NCBI RefSeq assembly: GCF_900607235.1
Contig: NZ_LR027851.1
Coordinates: forward strand, 186,001-250,000
Length of the DNA: 64,000 nt
From: Olivibacter jilunii
GTDB taxonomy: Bacteria > Bacteroidota > Bacteroidia > Sphingobacteriales > Sphingobacteriaceae
Reading direction: 5' to 3'
Both the position numbers and the translations under genes were made by a program. This document shows, piece after piece, positions 16,622 to 25,494 of this stretch (positions within the stretch are counted from its first letter, which is position 1; every line of letters begins with the position of its first letter). The notes beneath the pieces are model-generated. The model was not told the DNA's origin. It saw only the letters and a list, made by a program, of their open reading frames with translations, and searched no databases.

Positions 16622-19012
16622 TTATTCATTTCTTAAAGCGTGTATCGGATTGGCAAAAGCGGTTTTTAAGCAATGCCAAATAACCGTTGTAAAAGCGATA
16701 ATGAAGGTGATCAGTAATGATATAGCAAATGTCCACCAACTGATTGGACTCTTATAGGCAAAATTTTCAAGCCATTGATGAATAAAATACCAAGTTAGCG
16801 GCCAGGCGATCACATTGCCGATAATAACCATCAATAGTACATCTACCGATAAAAGCGTTACCAAGTTTTGGATGCTTGCACCTATTATTTTGCGAATTCC
16901 AATTTCTTTCGTCCGAATTTCAGCTGTATAACCAATAAGGCCTAATAGCCCCAAACACGAGATTATGATTCCAAGCAATGTAAATGCCAACACAATAGAT
17001 GTCATTGTATTTTCCTTCTTGTAAAGAGAATTCACCTTTTCATCTAAAAAAGTGTAGGAGAATAAGGTGTTGGGAGCTATTTGCCTCACTTTCTTTTGAA
17101 GGAAAGCAAGCGTACTTTCGACGTTTCCTCCCCTTATTTTAATGAGCATGGTACCTGTTTTTTGAGGTGCATATTCCAATACAAGCGGTTCAATTTGATG
17201 GTGTAAGGATTCAAAATTAAAGTCTTTAATAACACCCACAATATTGCCTTGTCTTTCAATTGTGTGATTCGTGAGCGACTGGTTAACCGGGTTTTCGAGT
17301 TCAAGTTTCGCTACGGCTTGTTCGTTGAGAATAAAAGCACTTGAGTCACCAAATGCTTTTGAAAAGTTTCGACCTTCTTTCAACGTAATATTAAGAGCGT
17401 TCAAAAAATTATCATCTACGCGAACGACTTTTAAAGTTCCAAAGTCCTTATTTTCCGGGTTTTTAGTAGGAGCAATAAACTCAACGCTCAGGGGGTCGCC
17501 GATTATGTTTGCTGTTCTGGCGACGGATAGAATATTTGGATTAGCGAGAAACTCAGTTTGTAATAACGAAGAGTTACTTTCTAAGGTCTTTTTAAAATCT
17601 CCGTATAATTTGGCCACAATGACTTGGTCTTTATCAAATCCCAATTCTTTGTTTCTAAAATATTGCATTTGTTGATAAATCAATAAAGTTGAAGTAATCA
17701 ACAAGCCTGCTATGATAAATTGAAATACAACAAGAGACTTCCTGACGTATACTGCCGTTGTATTTGGTGTTTTAATCGATTTCAAAGCTTTTACCGGTAG
17801 GAAAGAAGACGCAAACAAAGAGGGAAATAATCCTGAAATTAAGGTGATTGTAAAAAGGATCGCTAGTATAATTGATAAATTTCCGTGTTGCATGATATCC
17901 GAAAGCGTATTGGATTTGCCCGTTAATTGGTTATAAAATGGAAGGATCAGCCAATATAACACAACAGCTAGCAGGGTAGAAATGAAGGTGAGTAAGAAGG
18001 CCTCTAACAGAAACTGCAGAATGAGCTGTTTTCGGCTAGCGCCTACAATTTTTCTGACGCCGACTTCTTTTAAGCGCTTTAATGCTTGTGTGGTGAATAA
18101 ATTAATGAAATTGACACAGGCCATAAGCAAAACAAGCGCTTCAATAGCAATAAAAATATAGATATAAGTCATGCTACCGTTTGGGCTCAATTCTTGCGCT
18201 AAATTCGATTTAAGATGAATATCAGTGAGTGCTTGTACCCGAGCACTCTGTGCAAATTCCGCTATTTGTTCATCACTAGCCTCTCCTTTTAGGTAGTTTA
18301 CATAAAATTGCGTCAAGTCTCGCTTAATACGTTTAATAGACTCCTTATGGTTAAGCTGCACATAGGTCCACCCAAACATCCATCCCTTGCTTTGCGTCCA
18401 TCCTGGATAAGTTTTTTCAACAAGCGACATAAAAGTGGGCATGGAGACAAGAAAATCAAACTTAAGATGGGTGTTTTCGGGTAAGTCATCTATCACCGCT
18501 TTAACCCGAAAAGCTTCCTCGTCCTGAAAGATCAATTGTTCTCCTAAAGGGTTCTTTTTACCAAACAGCTTTTTAGCAACAGATTTGGTTAGTACGATCG
18601 TGGAAGGTTCTTTCAATGCTTGAAAAGCATTTCCGATAATGCTGTTTAAATCAAACATATGGACTGTGGAACTATCGGTATAGAAACCCTCTATTTCCAT
18701 CTGGTTGTTATCATTTGTGCGCGCGACGTTAGTTCCGGCCTGTGCGAAGCGTGTTGTTCGCTCTATTTCAGGGAAATAATTTTTTAATCCCTCAGCTAAA
18801 GGTGGAGCGGATTTAGACCATTCCGTATATACCATTCTGTAAATACGGTCGTGTTTTGGGAATGATTTGTCATAATTGAGCTCCTCTTTAATATATAATG
18901 TTAAAAATAGCGTACATACGATGCCCAAGGCTAGCCCCAGCAGGTTGAACAGACTGTTAGCTTTATATCGAAATATATTTCGCCAAGCGATTTTGAAATA
19001 ATTTTTCAGCAT
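16622..19012 (-). CDS. FtsX/MacB-type ABC transporter permease
   Basis: The 796-residue protein has two MacB-PCD/FtsX modules. An N-terminal helix (SLFNLLGLALGIVCTLFLTLYI near 19-40) is followed by a periplasmic domain. The first FtsX block (TQALKRLKEVGVRKIVGAS and neighbouring helices, about 285-415) comes next. A second TM, periplasmic domain and FtsX block (AEIRTKEIGIRKIIGASIQN near 705-724) end near 796. Bacteroidota carry many such stand-alone permeases, whose ATPase is often encoded elsewhere; none is seen here. They export antibiotics or peptides or transmit mechanical signals. The gene is convergent with the acyltransferase gene. Confidence 0.88.
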   Translation of the reverse strand: MLKNYFKIAWRNIFRYKANSLFNLLGLALGIVCTLFLTLYIKEELNYDKSFPKHDRIYRMVYTEWSKSAPPLAEGLKNYFPEIERTTRFAQAGTNVARTNDNNQMEIEGFYTDSSTVHMFDLNSIIGNAFQALKEPSTIVLTKSVAKKLFGKKNPLGEQLIFQDEEAFRVKAVIDDLPENTHLKFDFLVSMPTFMSLVEKTYPGWTQSKGWMFGWTYVQLNHKESIKRIKRDLTQFYVNYLKGEASDEQIAEFAQSARVQALTDIHLKSNLAQELSPNGSMTYIYIFIAIEALVLLMACVNFINLFTTQALKRLKEVGVRKIVGASRKQLILQFLLEAFLLTFISTLLAVVLYWLILPFYNQLTGKSNTLSDIMQHGNLSIILAILFTITLISGLFPSLFASSFLPVKALKSIKTPNTTAVYVRKSLVVFQFIIAGLLITSTLLIYQQMQYFRNKELGFDKDQVIVAKLYGDFKKTLESNSSLLQTEFLANPNILSVARTANIIGDPLSVEFIAPTKNPENKDFGTLKVVRVDDNFLNALNITLKEGRNFSKAFGDSSAFILNEQAVAKLELENPVNQSLTNHTIERQGNIVGVIKDFNFESLHHQIEPLVLEYAPQKTGTMLIKIRGGNVESTLAFLQKKVRQIAPNTLFSYTFLDEKVNSLYKKENTMTSIVLAFTLLGIIISCLGLLGLIGYTAEIRTKEIGIRKIIGASIQNLVTLLSVDVLLMVIIGNVIAWPLTWYFIHQWLENFAYKSPISWWTFAISLLITFIIAFTTVIWHCLKTAFANPIHALRNE

Positions 19013-19196
19013 AATCTCTGTATTTAATAACGCTTTAGTTATCTGGATAATAATTGGTATGTTTTAGATCATTAGTCTTATTGTCCAATATATACAGTAT
19101 TGGTTAAATTCAATTATTCAATAAATACCTTACCAAAATACTTCCATAAAACTAAGTGATTGTAAATCATATTTTTATGCTTAAATAAAATAAAAG

Positions 19197-19239
19197 TCCT
19201 GTGCGAAATCGGACGCATACTGTTCGGTTTCGCACAGGA
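19197..19239. other. Large inverted repeat upstream of the FtsX-type permease
   Basis: TCCTGTGCGAAA (19197-19208) pairs perfectly with TTTCGCACAGGA (19228-19239) around a 19-base loop that itself holds TCGGAC and GTTCGG. It lies 185 bases upstream of the permease start (minus strand) and about 140 bases past the end of the VOC gene. It could be a regulator site or part of a transcript hairpin. There is no clean T-run, so a terminator is unlikely. Confidence 0.5.
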
Positions 19240-19381
19240 TTTCCTTAACCCCACAAAGCTGTTCGCTGTTCCATTCCCAATATCGACCGTTTTGCTATCA
19301 ATTATACTGACTCGCATTAGCATTGCTTTCCCGCTCTCAAACTCAAATTATTCATTAGACGGAATAGTTGAGATCTCCTTC

Positions 19382-19834
19382 TTACTTATTATCAAGTTGT
19401 TCGGCCAATCCTATGAGAAGTCCTTCCGGTCCGCGGATATAGCACAGTCTATAGCTGTTTTCATACTGGACTACTTCGCCGACAAGCTCAGCGCCGTGCC
19501 GTCGTAGCCTAATGAGTAATTCATCGATGTCGTCTACGGTAAACATAGCCCGTAAATAACCAAATGCGTTCACAGGAGCGGTCCGATGGTCGGAGATGAC
19601 GGCTGGTCTGAGAAAACGTGAAATTTCAAGGCGGCTATGACCGTCAGGTGTGACCATCACGGCAACCTCTACATGCTGGTTGCCAAGTCCCGTAATGCGG
19701 CCTGCCCATTCCCCTTCAATCGTGGCTCGCCCTTCGAGCTCTAAGCCAAGCTCTTCGAAGAATGAAATGGTCTCATCGAGGGATTCTACCACAATGCCGA
19801 TATTATCCATCCGCAGTAATTTACTTTTTGCCAT
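19382..19834 (-). CDS. VOC family protein
   Basis: A glyoxalase-fold protein of about 150 residues with two clear VOC repeats. The first is RMDNIGIVVESLDETISFFEELGLELEGRATIEG near 8-41. The second runs through LRAMFTVDDIDELLIRLRRHGAELVGEVV and ends YRLCYIRGPEGLLIGLAEQL. The C-terminal E-G-L-L-I-G-L-A pattern, with Glu as possible metal ligand, fits the drug-resistance/dioxygenase type. The frame opens 7 codons further upstream (19855); I chose the MAKSK start. It stands alone between the permease and a small membrane protein, so its substrate cannot be guessed. Confidence 0.85.
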   Translation of the reverse strand: MAKSKLLRMDNIGIVVESLDETISFFEELGLELEGRATIEGEWAGRITGLGNQHVEVAVMVTPDGHSRLEISRFLRPAVISDHRTAPVNAFGYLRAMFTVDDIDELLIRLRRHGAELVGEVVQYENSYRLCYIRGPEGLLIGLAEQLDNK

Positions 19835-20203
19835 AATAATCTTTTTATAAGTCAAATGATGATCGGGTGATTTCGTAGCTTTCTTTCAGAGAAACATCCC
19901 CGGTCGAACAAAAACGAATTTAGATAAAAGAAGCAAAATAGATCTAAGCCAAAAAATCGATAAGGCGTTTCTTGTTATAATTAACAACCTCATTCGGTTT
20001 ATATTTGCTTTTACCCGTTCTTCGGTGCCGATGTCGTCGATTCCCGTAAAACAATTATATAACCGGAGATAGAAACTTCTACATCATTAGAATGATATTT
20101 GGCTGTACCATCAAGTAGCGCATTTTAAGGTTTGCGTCGCAATCGTTCATAGACTAATAAATCCTTTAAGATTTTTCAAATGAACAAGCTGGCTTCGAAC
20201 TAG
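19835..20203. other. Gap without a convincing gene
   Basis: About 370 bases with no usable ORF. The minus strand has one short open stretch (around 19945-20060, reading GKSKYKPNEVVNYNKKRL) that could be the last trace of a lost gene. Nothing else was recognised. Confidence 0.3.
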
Positions 20204-20413
20204 TTACTCCTTAGAAAAAACATCGTAGATCCATAAGCCAACGGCCGCTAAGATTCCATATAATAAAGTGAAAAAGGTTGGCATGACGATTACCACCAAA
20301 AATTCTTTTCGCACAGAAATAGTCCATACAAAAAGCGATATCCAAAGGACAACTCCAATAACGAGAAGAAGACGTCTGATTCCGGGTGGAGGTAGGTTAA
20401 ATTTGGCTTTCAT
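20204..20413 (-). CDS. Small two-helix membrane protein
   Basis: From the Met at 20413 this is a 69-residue protein: a short basic N-terminus MKAKFNLPPPGIRRL, then two hydrophobic helices (LLVIGVVLWISLFVWTIS and VVIVMPTFFTLLYGILAAVGLWIY) and the end DVFSKE. Both termini are probably cytoplasmic. The longer frame to 20581 adds 56 residues without membrane or signal character, so I reject it. I do not recognise a named family; short proteins of this shape with a PPPGIRR-like start are common in Bacteroidota. No operon partner. Confidence 0.5.
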   Translation of the reverse strand: MKAKFNLPPPGIRRLLLVIGVVLWISLFVWTISVRKEFLVVIVMPTFFTLLYGILAAVGLWIYDVFSKE

Positions 20414-20581
20414 AAGGTTTTTATCTAAGATAGCCATAAAACAACCTAAATATGGTATACAATTTAATATGAAAACTTGAGAAATATTATATATTGAAAG
20501 ATGACTAATGCGATTAAAACAAAGTTCACGATAGAACCTGTCAGACAATTTGTAAAGAGTTTTTAATAGAGATAGGTACAA

Positions 20582-20901
20582 TAAGGCTTAATGAACGCGA
20601 TATCATACTATCTGTCCGAGCTGCAGGAGAAGGTTGTGACGTAGTCATGGTCCTTGAGTGACAACAACATGCCTGTTCCAGCACCATAACCAAGGTGTTC
20701 GATAAAGCAACATCCTGAATCACGCAAGATGTTGCTTTTGTTTGTCCTATCATTACATCTGATTAAAGCAAATACGCAACGTGTCGTTTTACTTAAAGAT
20801 GAATTTTTTATCGTATTAAAATCAACACGCGTCCTCTTTGATAGCAGTAGGTTGAGAAATACGAGAAAATCAAGTTGCCGGTTTGCTATAAGCTAATTCG
20901 C
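20582..20901. other. Gap with one hairpin
   Basis: About 320 bases without a gene that I trust. A plus-strand stretch (roughly 20570-20660) reads NERDIILSVRAAGEGCDVV before a stop and might be a remnant. The hairpin at 20704-20738 lies downstream of it. Confidence 0.3.
20704..20738. terminator. Strong hairpin, terminator-like
   Basis: AAAGCAACATC (20704-20714) pairs perfectly with GATGTTGCTTT (20728-20738), followed on the plus strand by TGTTTGT. No intact plus-strand gene precedes it, so it may have belonged to a lost gene. Confidence 0.6.
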
Positions 20902-21414
20902 TTACTTTGTTAAGGTCAATAACAATTCATCCAACTGCTGAAAATCTACGGTCATTCCTTCTTTAAAGCCCATCTCAATTTCCGTTTCGAGATCGGCAAG
21001 TGAATCATAGGTCAGTAACATGTCTACACGGACCTTATCACCCACTTCTATAAAATTGTTCTCCCATAAATTTACGGGAAATGCAGGATTTATCGTGCCG
21101 TTTTCATCACTGAATCCGCCTTTCGACGCAAATGATTTTTCTGTTACAATAGAAATGAAATTCGTTCTAGCGTAATGCCTTTCGCCTTCAGGACTTACCA
21201 TAGCGTAAAGCCAAAAGCCACCTACCCGAAAATCCATCGTCTTCGTTTCGGCCCTCCAAGGTTGTGGTCCCCACCATTGGTCGAGTAATTCCGGGGTTGT
21301 CCACGCTTGCCAGACTAATTTTAAGCTGGCATTAAATTCACGTTTGATTTCGATTGTCATGTTTTCCTTGTTGACGGTGAAGTCAAATAATAAATTGCTG
21401 TTCATGATTTCCAT
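20902..21414 (-). CDS. SRPBCC / AHSA1-domain protein (ArsR-linked)
   Basis: The protein of about 170 residues has the START-like fold of the AHSA1 group. IEIKREFNASLKLVWQAWTTPELLDQWWGPQPW is near 21-53 with the family's W-x-x-P-x-x-x-x-x-W-W motif. FRVGGFWLYAMVSPEGE follows, then a DM-x-x-T-Y strand pattern. The frame opens 11 codons earlier (21447); MEIMNSN is the more natural start. An ArsR-type repressor gene lies just upstream on the same strand (142-base gap). ArsR+SRPBCC pairs of this kind are common, and the repressor presumably controls both. The bound ligand is unknown. Confidence 0.85.
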   Translation of the reverse strand: MEIMNSNLLFDFTVNKENMTIEIKREFNASLKLVWQAWTTPELLDQWWGPQPWRAETKTMDFRVGGFWLYAMVSPEGERHYARTNFISIVTEKSFASKGGFSDENGTINPAFPVNLWENNFIEVGDKVRVDMLLTYDSLADLETEIEMGFKEGMTVDFQQLDELLLTLTK

Positions 21415-21555
21415 TTTTATGTTCAAAATATTTTTTGCGTCGTTCAAAATCTATTAAATCCATCTTTTTTAACTCTTTCACACACTCCGAATGAGGTCAA
21501 TCAGCACTTTTACCGCTCTCGTCATTTGTGCTCAGTTGTTTCTGTTTTCCATCGG

Positions 21556-21870
21556 TTACTTATTTTGCATTTTTGCCAATAATTTATCGAGATTATCAAA
21601 GCGGTTTTCCCAGATTTTTCGGAAGTGTTCCAGCCATTTGTCTATTTCTTTCATTTTATCAATCTCAAGCTGATAATAGATTTCTCTGCCTCTTTGTTCA
21701 TGTTTTATGAGTTCGCATTCTGTCAAGATGCGCAGGTGCTTGGAAACCGACTGGCGAGTTGTGTCGAAATGCTCGGCAATCGCATTAGGTGTCATGGCCT
21801 GTATGGCAATTAACGTTATGATAGCCCTTCTTGTTGGGTCGGCTATAGCTTGGAAAACATCCCTTCTCAT
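21556..21870 (-). CDS. ArsR-type winged-helix repressor
   Basis: A 104-residue protein with the compact ArsR/HTH_20 layout: VFQAIADPTRRAIITLIAIQ near 5-24, AMTPNAIAEHFDTTRQSVSKHLRILTECELI near 25-55 (recognition helix TRQSVSKHLRIL), then the wing HEQRGREIYYQLE. No ELCVCDL metal site is present, so it is not a classical metal sensor. This subgroup usually sits beside SRPBCC genes and senses organic ligands or acts as an autorepressor. It precedes the SRPBCC gene at 20902-21414. Confidence 0.88.
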   Translation of the reverse strand: MRRDVFQAIADPTRRAIITLIAIQAMTPNAIAEHFDTTRQSVSKHLRILTECELIKHEQRGREIYYQLEIDKMKEIDKWLEHFRKIWENRFDNLDKLLAKMQNK

Positions 21871-22227
21871 TTTTTTATTAAATTAAGAAACCAATTGGTT
21901 GCAAATATATGTGCAACTTTTCGGTTTCGCAAATTTTCTTTCAACTTTTTATCCGGTCTTTTTAACAGATATTTTGCAAGCTCCTTTTCTTAAGTAGGTA
22001 GGGTAAGATACAATATACTCCATTCCTGAAACCGAACATAGCAATCGGGGGCCTTTCGGTCTGTTTCGATTTCTCCTGATTATTGTAGTAGTAAACAAAA
22101 GGTAAGCAGACCTTTAAAGGCATCTATCAAGATCAACGCTCAGTATTTCGCTTTAATAAAGCTGAAAGTCATTTCAATACACTATTCAGACACTTCAATT
22201 CATTGCATTTAAAAATTTGTTCAAAAG
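21871..22227. other. Divergent intergenic region
   Basis: About 360 bases between the ArsR gene (minus) and the sensor kinase gene (plus). It must hold both promoters, but I see no clear operator, gene or terminator in it. Confidence 0.3.
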
Positions 22228-22311
22228 ATGCTTGCTTTGCGAAATATATTTCAACAAGACAATCGTTTTATTCAAGAAGTAAATGGTAATTTGGTTTTCT
22301 GTCTTTTAAAA

Positions 22312-23415
22312 ATGATGCGCAATCAAGAAGAAACAGTTCATGTAAAAGGAAAAAGTAAGGCAAAGCGGTTTATTCTGGTTGCGTTTACTTTTATTTGTTC
22401 ATATGTAACTTCGTTCACTATATTTCCCTATGCCTATTGGAAAAGTTATTTCGGCATGCCAATTTTCTCGCTCGTCATTGACGTGTTGATCAATTTAGTA
22501 TTTTGTTTGGTAATCGTAGAGTTAAGTCTCTTTATCGATCACATATTAAATAAGAAAATATCATGGATAACTCATCCTATAAGGCGCTTACTGGTCCAAA
22601 CACTATTACACATCTTAGGCACCCTGTTCCTCATCATATGTTTGGTTTTTCTTTATTATGTGTTTGGTAAACAAAATACTAATCAGTCACCTTATGTAGG
22701 CCTAAGAGAAGGGTTATATACGGTTATCGCGGTCATACTGTGGGCGCTAATGGTCAGCGGTTTAAACACAGGATATTATTTACTTGTCAATTGGAAGACA
22801 GCCACAATGACGGCCGCAGCCTATAAAATAAAAGCTGCAGAGCACAAACAACTAGCAGCTGAGATTGAGCTGCAAGCCTTAAAGTTACAACTTGATCCAC
22901 ATTTTGTATTCAATAACCTGAGCGTGCTTTCAGAATTAATACTAAAAGACCAACAGTTAGGGTACGCCTATACGGAAAATTTTACAAAAGTTTATCGGTA
23001 TCTATTGGTCAACTCGAAAAAGAAGTTAGTTCCTTTGTCCGAAGAACTTAAATTTCTAGATGCCTATCTCTTTCTTATTCACAATCGCATGGGGAGTGGG
23101 AGCGTCTTTCAGATCAATATTGATGAATCGAAGCTTAACATGTTGATTCCACCTATCACACTTCAAATCTTCATCGAAAATGCACTAAAGTATAATCGTA
23201 CAGAGGAGGAAGATCCCTTGGTCGTCCATATTTATTCCAATGACCAGGACGAGTTGGTGGTATCCAATTCCCTATTGCCTTTGATAAAAAAGCCTCATTC
23301 TACAGGCATAGGTTTAAAAAATATCATCAGTCGCTATGCGCTATTGAGCGACAGAGTGCCCTCTGTGGAGCAAAGCGATAAAACTTTTACGGTAAAAGTA
23401 CCCCTTATCACATGA
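22312..23415 (+). CDS. LytS/YehU-type sensor histidine kinase
   Basis: The protein has an N-terminal membrane domain with four helices (FILVAFTFICSYVTSF, VIDVLINLVFCLVIVELSLFI, LLHILGTLFLIICLVFLYYV, YTVIAVILWALMVSG). A His_kinase (PF06580) domain follows with LKLQLDPHFVFNNLSVLSEL; the phospho-acceptor His is codon 197 from this start. The ATP-binding part has the N-box (FIENALKYN) and G-box (STGIGLKNI). The frame opens at 22228, but the Met at 22312 (or 22315) gives a more usual N-terminus. The response regulator gene overlaps the stop codon (ATGA), so the pair is co-translated. Confidence 0.9.
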   Translation: MMRNQEETVHVKGKSKAKRFILVAFTFICSYVTSFTIFPYAYWKSYFGMPIFSLVIDVLINLVFCLVIVELSLFIDHILNKKISWITHPIRRLLVQTLLHILGTLFLIICLVFLYYVFGKQNTNQSPYVGLREGLYTVIAVILWALMVSGLNTGYYLLVNWKTATMTAAAYKIKAAEHKQLAAEIELQALKLQLDPHFVFNNLSVLSELILKDQQLGYAYTENFTKVYRYLLVNSKKKLVPLSEELKFLDAYLFLIHNRMGSGSVFQINIDESKLNMLIPPITLQIFIENALKYNRTEEEDPLVVHIYSNDQDELVVSNSLLPLIKKPHSTGIGLKNIISRYALLSDRVPSVEQSDKTFTVKVPLIT

Positions 23416-24179
23416 AGCATACAATAAGAAAAATATTGATCCTCGAGGATGAAAAGCTAAATGCCGAACGAATCCAACGGTTAATGCGCAAAATAAGACC
23501 ACAAATCGAGATTGTCAATGTCTTGCCCAGCGTTAAAAAGACCGTGGATTGGCTTGCCGACAACGATAATCCTGATTTGATTATCATGGATATTCAACTG
23601 GCAGATGGCCTAAGTTTTGAGATTTTTAACCTAACAGACGTGAAATGCCCGGTCATATTTACAACAGCGTACGACGAATATGCAGTTAAGGCATTCAAAT
23701 ATAATAGTGTGGATTATCTGCTCAAACCTATAGAAAAGGATGAGTTGGAAGCTGCCATTCTAAAATTTGAAAACACCGTACAGCAGCCATACCAGCAGTA
23801 TGCATTAATCGAAGGGTTACTTAACCATATCCAGCCGAAAGTATACCGCGCACGTTTTCTTCTTCCATATCGTGATGGTTATAGGAAGATTCAAGTCGAG
23901 GACATTGCTTTTTTTTATGCGCATATGAACGTCAGTTTTGCCAATCTAATGAACGGAGAAAGAGTGGTAGTTCCGCAGACCCTGGAAACATTGGAGCAGG
24001 AACTGGATCCGAGGTTTTTTTTTAGGGCGAACCGCCAATACATCATTCACGTCAACTCCATTGAAAAGGTCTATAATTTTTTCAATGGCAAATTAAAGCT
24101 TCACATAAAAGACAGTACAGACGAGGTTATCGTAAGTAGAACCAAAGCTCCTTTATTTAAATCGTGGTTAGATTATTAA
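23412..24179 (+). CDS. LytTR-family response regulator
   Basis: The 255-residue protein has a CheY-like receiver at 1-120 with acidic ED at 12-13, phospho-acceptor Asp 60 (IIMDIQLADG), the TTAYDEYAV segment and the Lys of LLKPIEKDE. A LytTR DNA-binding domain follows at about 145-255 (RDGYRKIQVEDIAFFYAHM, RFFFRANRQYIIHVNSIE). It works with the kinase whose stop codon it overlaps by four bases. LytTR proteins bind paired direct repeats. No target gene stands out nearby; the secreted protein gene 24356-24757 is the closest candidate. Confidence 0.93.
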   Translation: MKHTIRKILILEDEKLNAERIQRLMRKIRPQIEIVNVLPSVKKTVDWLADNDNPDLIIMDIQLADGLSFEIFNLTDVKCPVIFTTAYDEYAVKAFKYNSVDYLLKPIEKDELEAAILKFENTVQQPYQQYALIEGLLNHIQPKVYRARFLLPYRDGYRKIQVEDIAFFYAHMNVSFANLMNGERVVVPQTLETLEQELDPRFFFRANRQYIIHVNSIEKVYNFFNGKLKLHIKDSTDEVIVSRTKAPLFKSWLDY

Positions 24180-24355
24180 CTAACGATTTCTCCATCGGCT
24201 AAGTTACTCCTCGAGGTATCGTTGCGCTTTTACAGTTTGCTGTGTCAATCCGCCACTCTATGCTAAACTTTAATCACTTCACCAAAAAAGTAACCGTTCT
24301 CGATGGAGAGGAGGTTTACTTTTGTGCCTTAAGATTAACACAAAATTTAAGAAAA

Positions 24356-24757
24356 ATGAAAAAAGCAATTTTAAGCGTCTTTTTGGGATTCTTCTTTTTT
24401 AACATGTCGTATGCACAAAAGTATTTCGGAAAAACCTACACGGCTACAAAAAATGTCGATGAGTTTTATGATCCTGCCGATGTTGAAAAGGAATACACGG
24501 TTATGGGGAAAACTGAGCTTGCAAAAGGTTTTCGCTCATTGGAAAAAACACAGCAGAAAATTATCGACTTGGCAAAAGAAAAAGGAGCTGATGGTATCAT
24601 TTTTTCGATTGAAGAAGAGGTTCTTGGAACCTCCAGTTCAACTGGTGGTAGCGTAAATGAAAAAAAGAAGAACAAAACAACCGTTGTTGGAAGTAGTACC
24701 ACTATGGATTTAAAAGAAAAGAAAATCAGGGCAACCTTTATAAAATACAAAGAATGA
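24356..24757 (+). CDS. Secreted protein of unknown function
   Basis: From the Met at 24356 this is a 133-residue protein with a clear signal peptide (MKKAILSVFLGFFFFNMSYA, then QKYFGKTY). The mature part has YTATKNVDEFYDPADVEKEY and an A-D-G-I-I-F-S strand, then a Lys/Ser-rich loop and a final strand IRATFIKYKE. I do not recognise a named family, though the YxGKTYxxTxxVDxF start is shared by secreted Bacteroidota proteins that I recall as hypotheticals. The longer frame to 24242 adds a poor N-terminus. A perfect hairpin terminator follows at once. Confidence 0.7.
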   Translation: MKKAILSVFLGFFFFNMSYAQKYFGKTYTATKNVDEFYDPADVEKEYTVMGKTELAKGFRSLEKTQQKIIDLAKEKGADGIIFSIEEEVLGTSSSTGGSVNEKKKNKTTVVGSSTTMDLKEKKIRATFIKYKE

Positions 24758-24764
24758 TTTGCTG

Positions 24765-24795
24765 CAACAAAGCCGTTTAGAAAACGGCTTTGTTG
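24765..24795 (+). terminator. Rho-independent terminator
   Basis: CAACAAAGCCGTTT (24765-24778) pairs perfectly with AAACGGCTTTGTTG (24782-24795) around a 3-base loop and is followed by TTC. It closes the secreted-protein transcript. Confidence 0.85.
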
Positions 24796-24985
24796 TTCTC
24801 CGATATAAGGTCGATGAACAGTATGTTGTTTAAGTTGCGAACAATAGGCTTTAGTGGTTCTACCGGAACGGTAGTTACAATAGAAAATGAAATGATGATT
24901 ATAAGGAAGTGGAAGCCGGTGAGACTTATGATTTTCGTCGAAAAAAGTATTTTTACACCAACATTAGCATATTACTAAAATTAAG

Positions 24986-25483
24986 ATGAGCATGAATTCG
25001 ACACAAGCAGATTACTGGATAAATCATTTAAGATTAAAACCACACCCAGAAGGAGGATATTACAATGAAGTCTTCCGCTCGGAGCAGCAAGTAACAAGGA
25101 AGGGAGAAAGTCAACTAAAAAATTCGTGCACTTCCATCCATTACCTGCTACAAAATGCTGATTTTTCCAGTTTTCATAAACTTCAATCAGACGAAATATG
25201 GTACTTTCATGTGGGTTCCCCACTTCACATTCATATCCTCAGACCAGATGGCCAATATGAAAGGAAGGAACTCTCCATTAATGAGACAGGGTCATTATCT
25301 GTAATCATCGAAGCTGGGGCATGGTTTGCTGCGGAAATTCCCACCCGCCGCGGTTTTTCTCTTTCAAGCTGCGTGGTTGCTCCAGGTTTTGAATTCTCAG
25401 AATTCGAGCTTGGAGAAAAAGATAAGTTAATTGACAGGTATCCTGCTCATACAGAAATTATTGATAGACTTTGTCTAAAATGA
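24986..25483 (+). CDS. Cupin superfamily protein (DUF985 / Cupin_5)
   Basis: A 165-residue protein of the DUF985 cupin group. It begins with YWINHLRLKPHPEGGYYNEVFRS near 9-31, the family's L-x-P-H-P-E-G-G-x-Y-x-E motif. SSFHKLQSDEIWYFHVGSPL is near 61-80 and supplies the cupin His/Glu positions. WFAAEIPTRRGFSLSSCVVAPGFEFSEFEL is near 112-141. The usual role is unknown; metal-dependent isomerase or sugar-related activity is possible for cupins. The first ~19 codons also occur as a decayed copy at 41297-41356. Confidence 0.88.
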   Translation: MSMNSTQADYWINHLRLKPHPEGGYYNEVFRSEQQVTRKGESQLKNSCTSIHYLLQNADFSSFHKLQSDEIWYFHVGSPLHIHILRPDGQYERKELSINETGSLSVIIEAGAWFAAEIPTRRGFSLSSCVVAPGFEFSEFELGEKDKLIDRYPAHTEIIDRLCLK

Positions 25484-25494
25484 TTTTCATAAAG

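Noticed and set aside
19114-19323. Minus-strand ORF covering the 19.2 kb hairpin
   Set aside because: Composition is irregular, and the hairpin explains the DNA structure.
20541-20753. Minus-strand ORF at 20.6 kb
   Set aside because: It contains the hairpin and has no family pattern.
24790-24978. Plus-strand ORF after the secreted protein
   Set aside because: No recognisable pattern; a different frame near its end reads like a short gene remnant, but too weakly to list.
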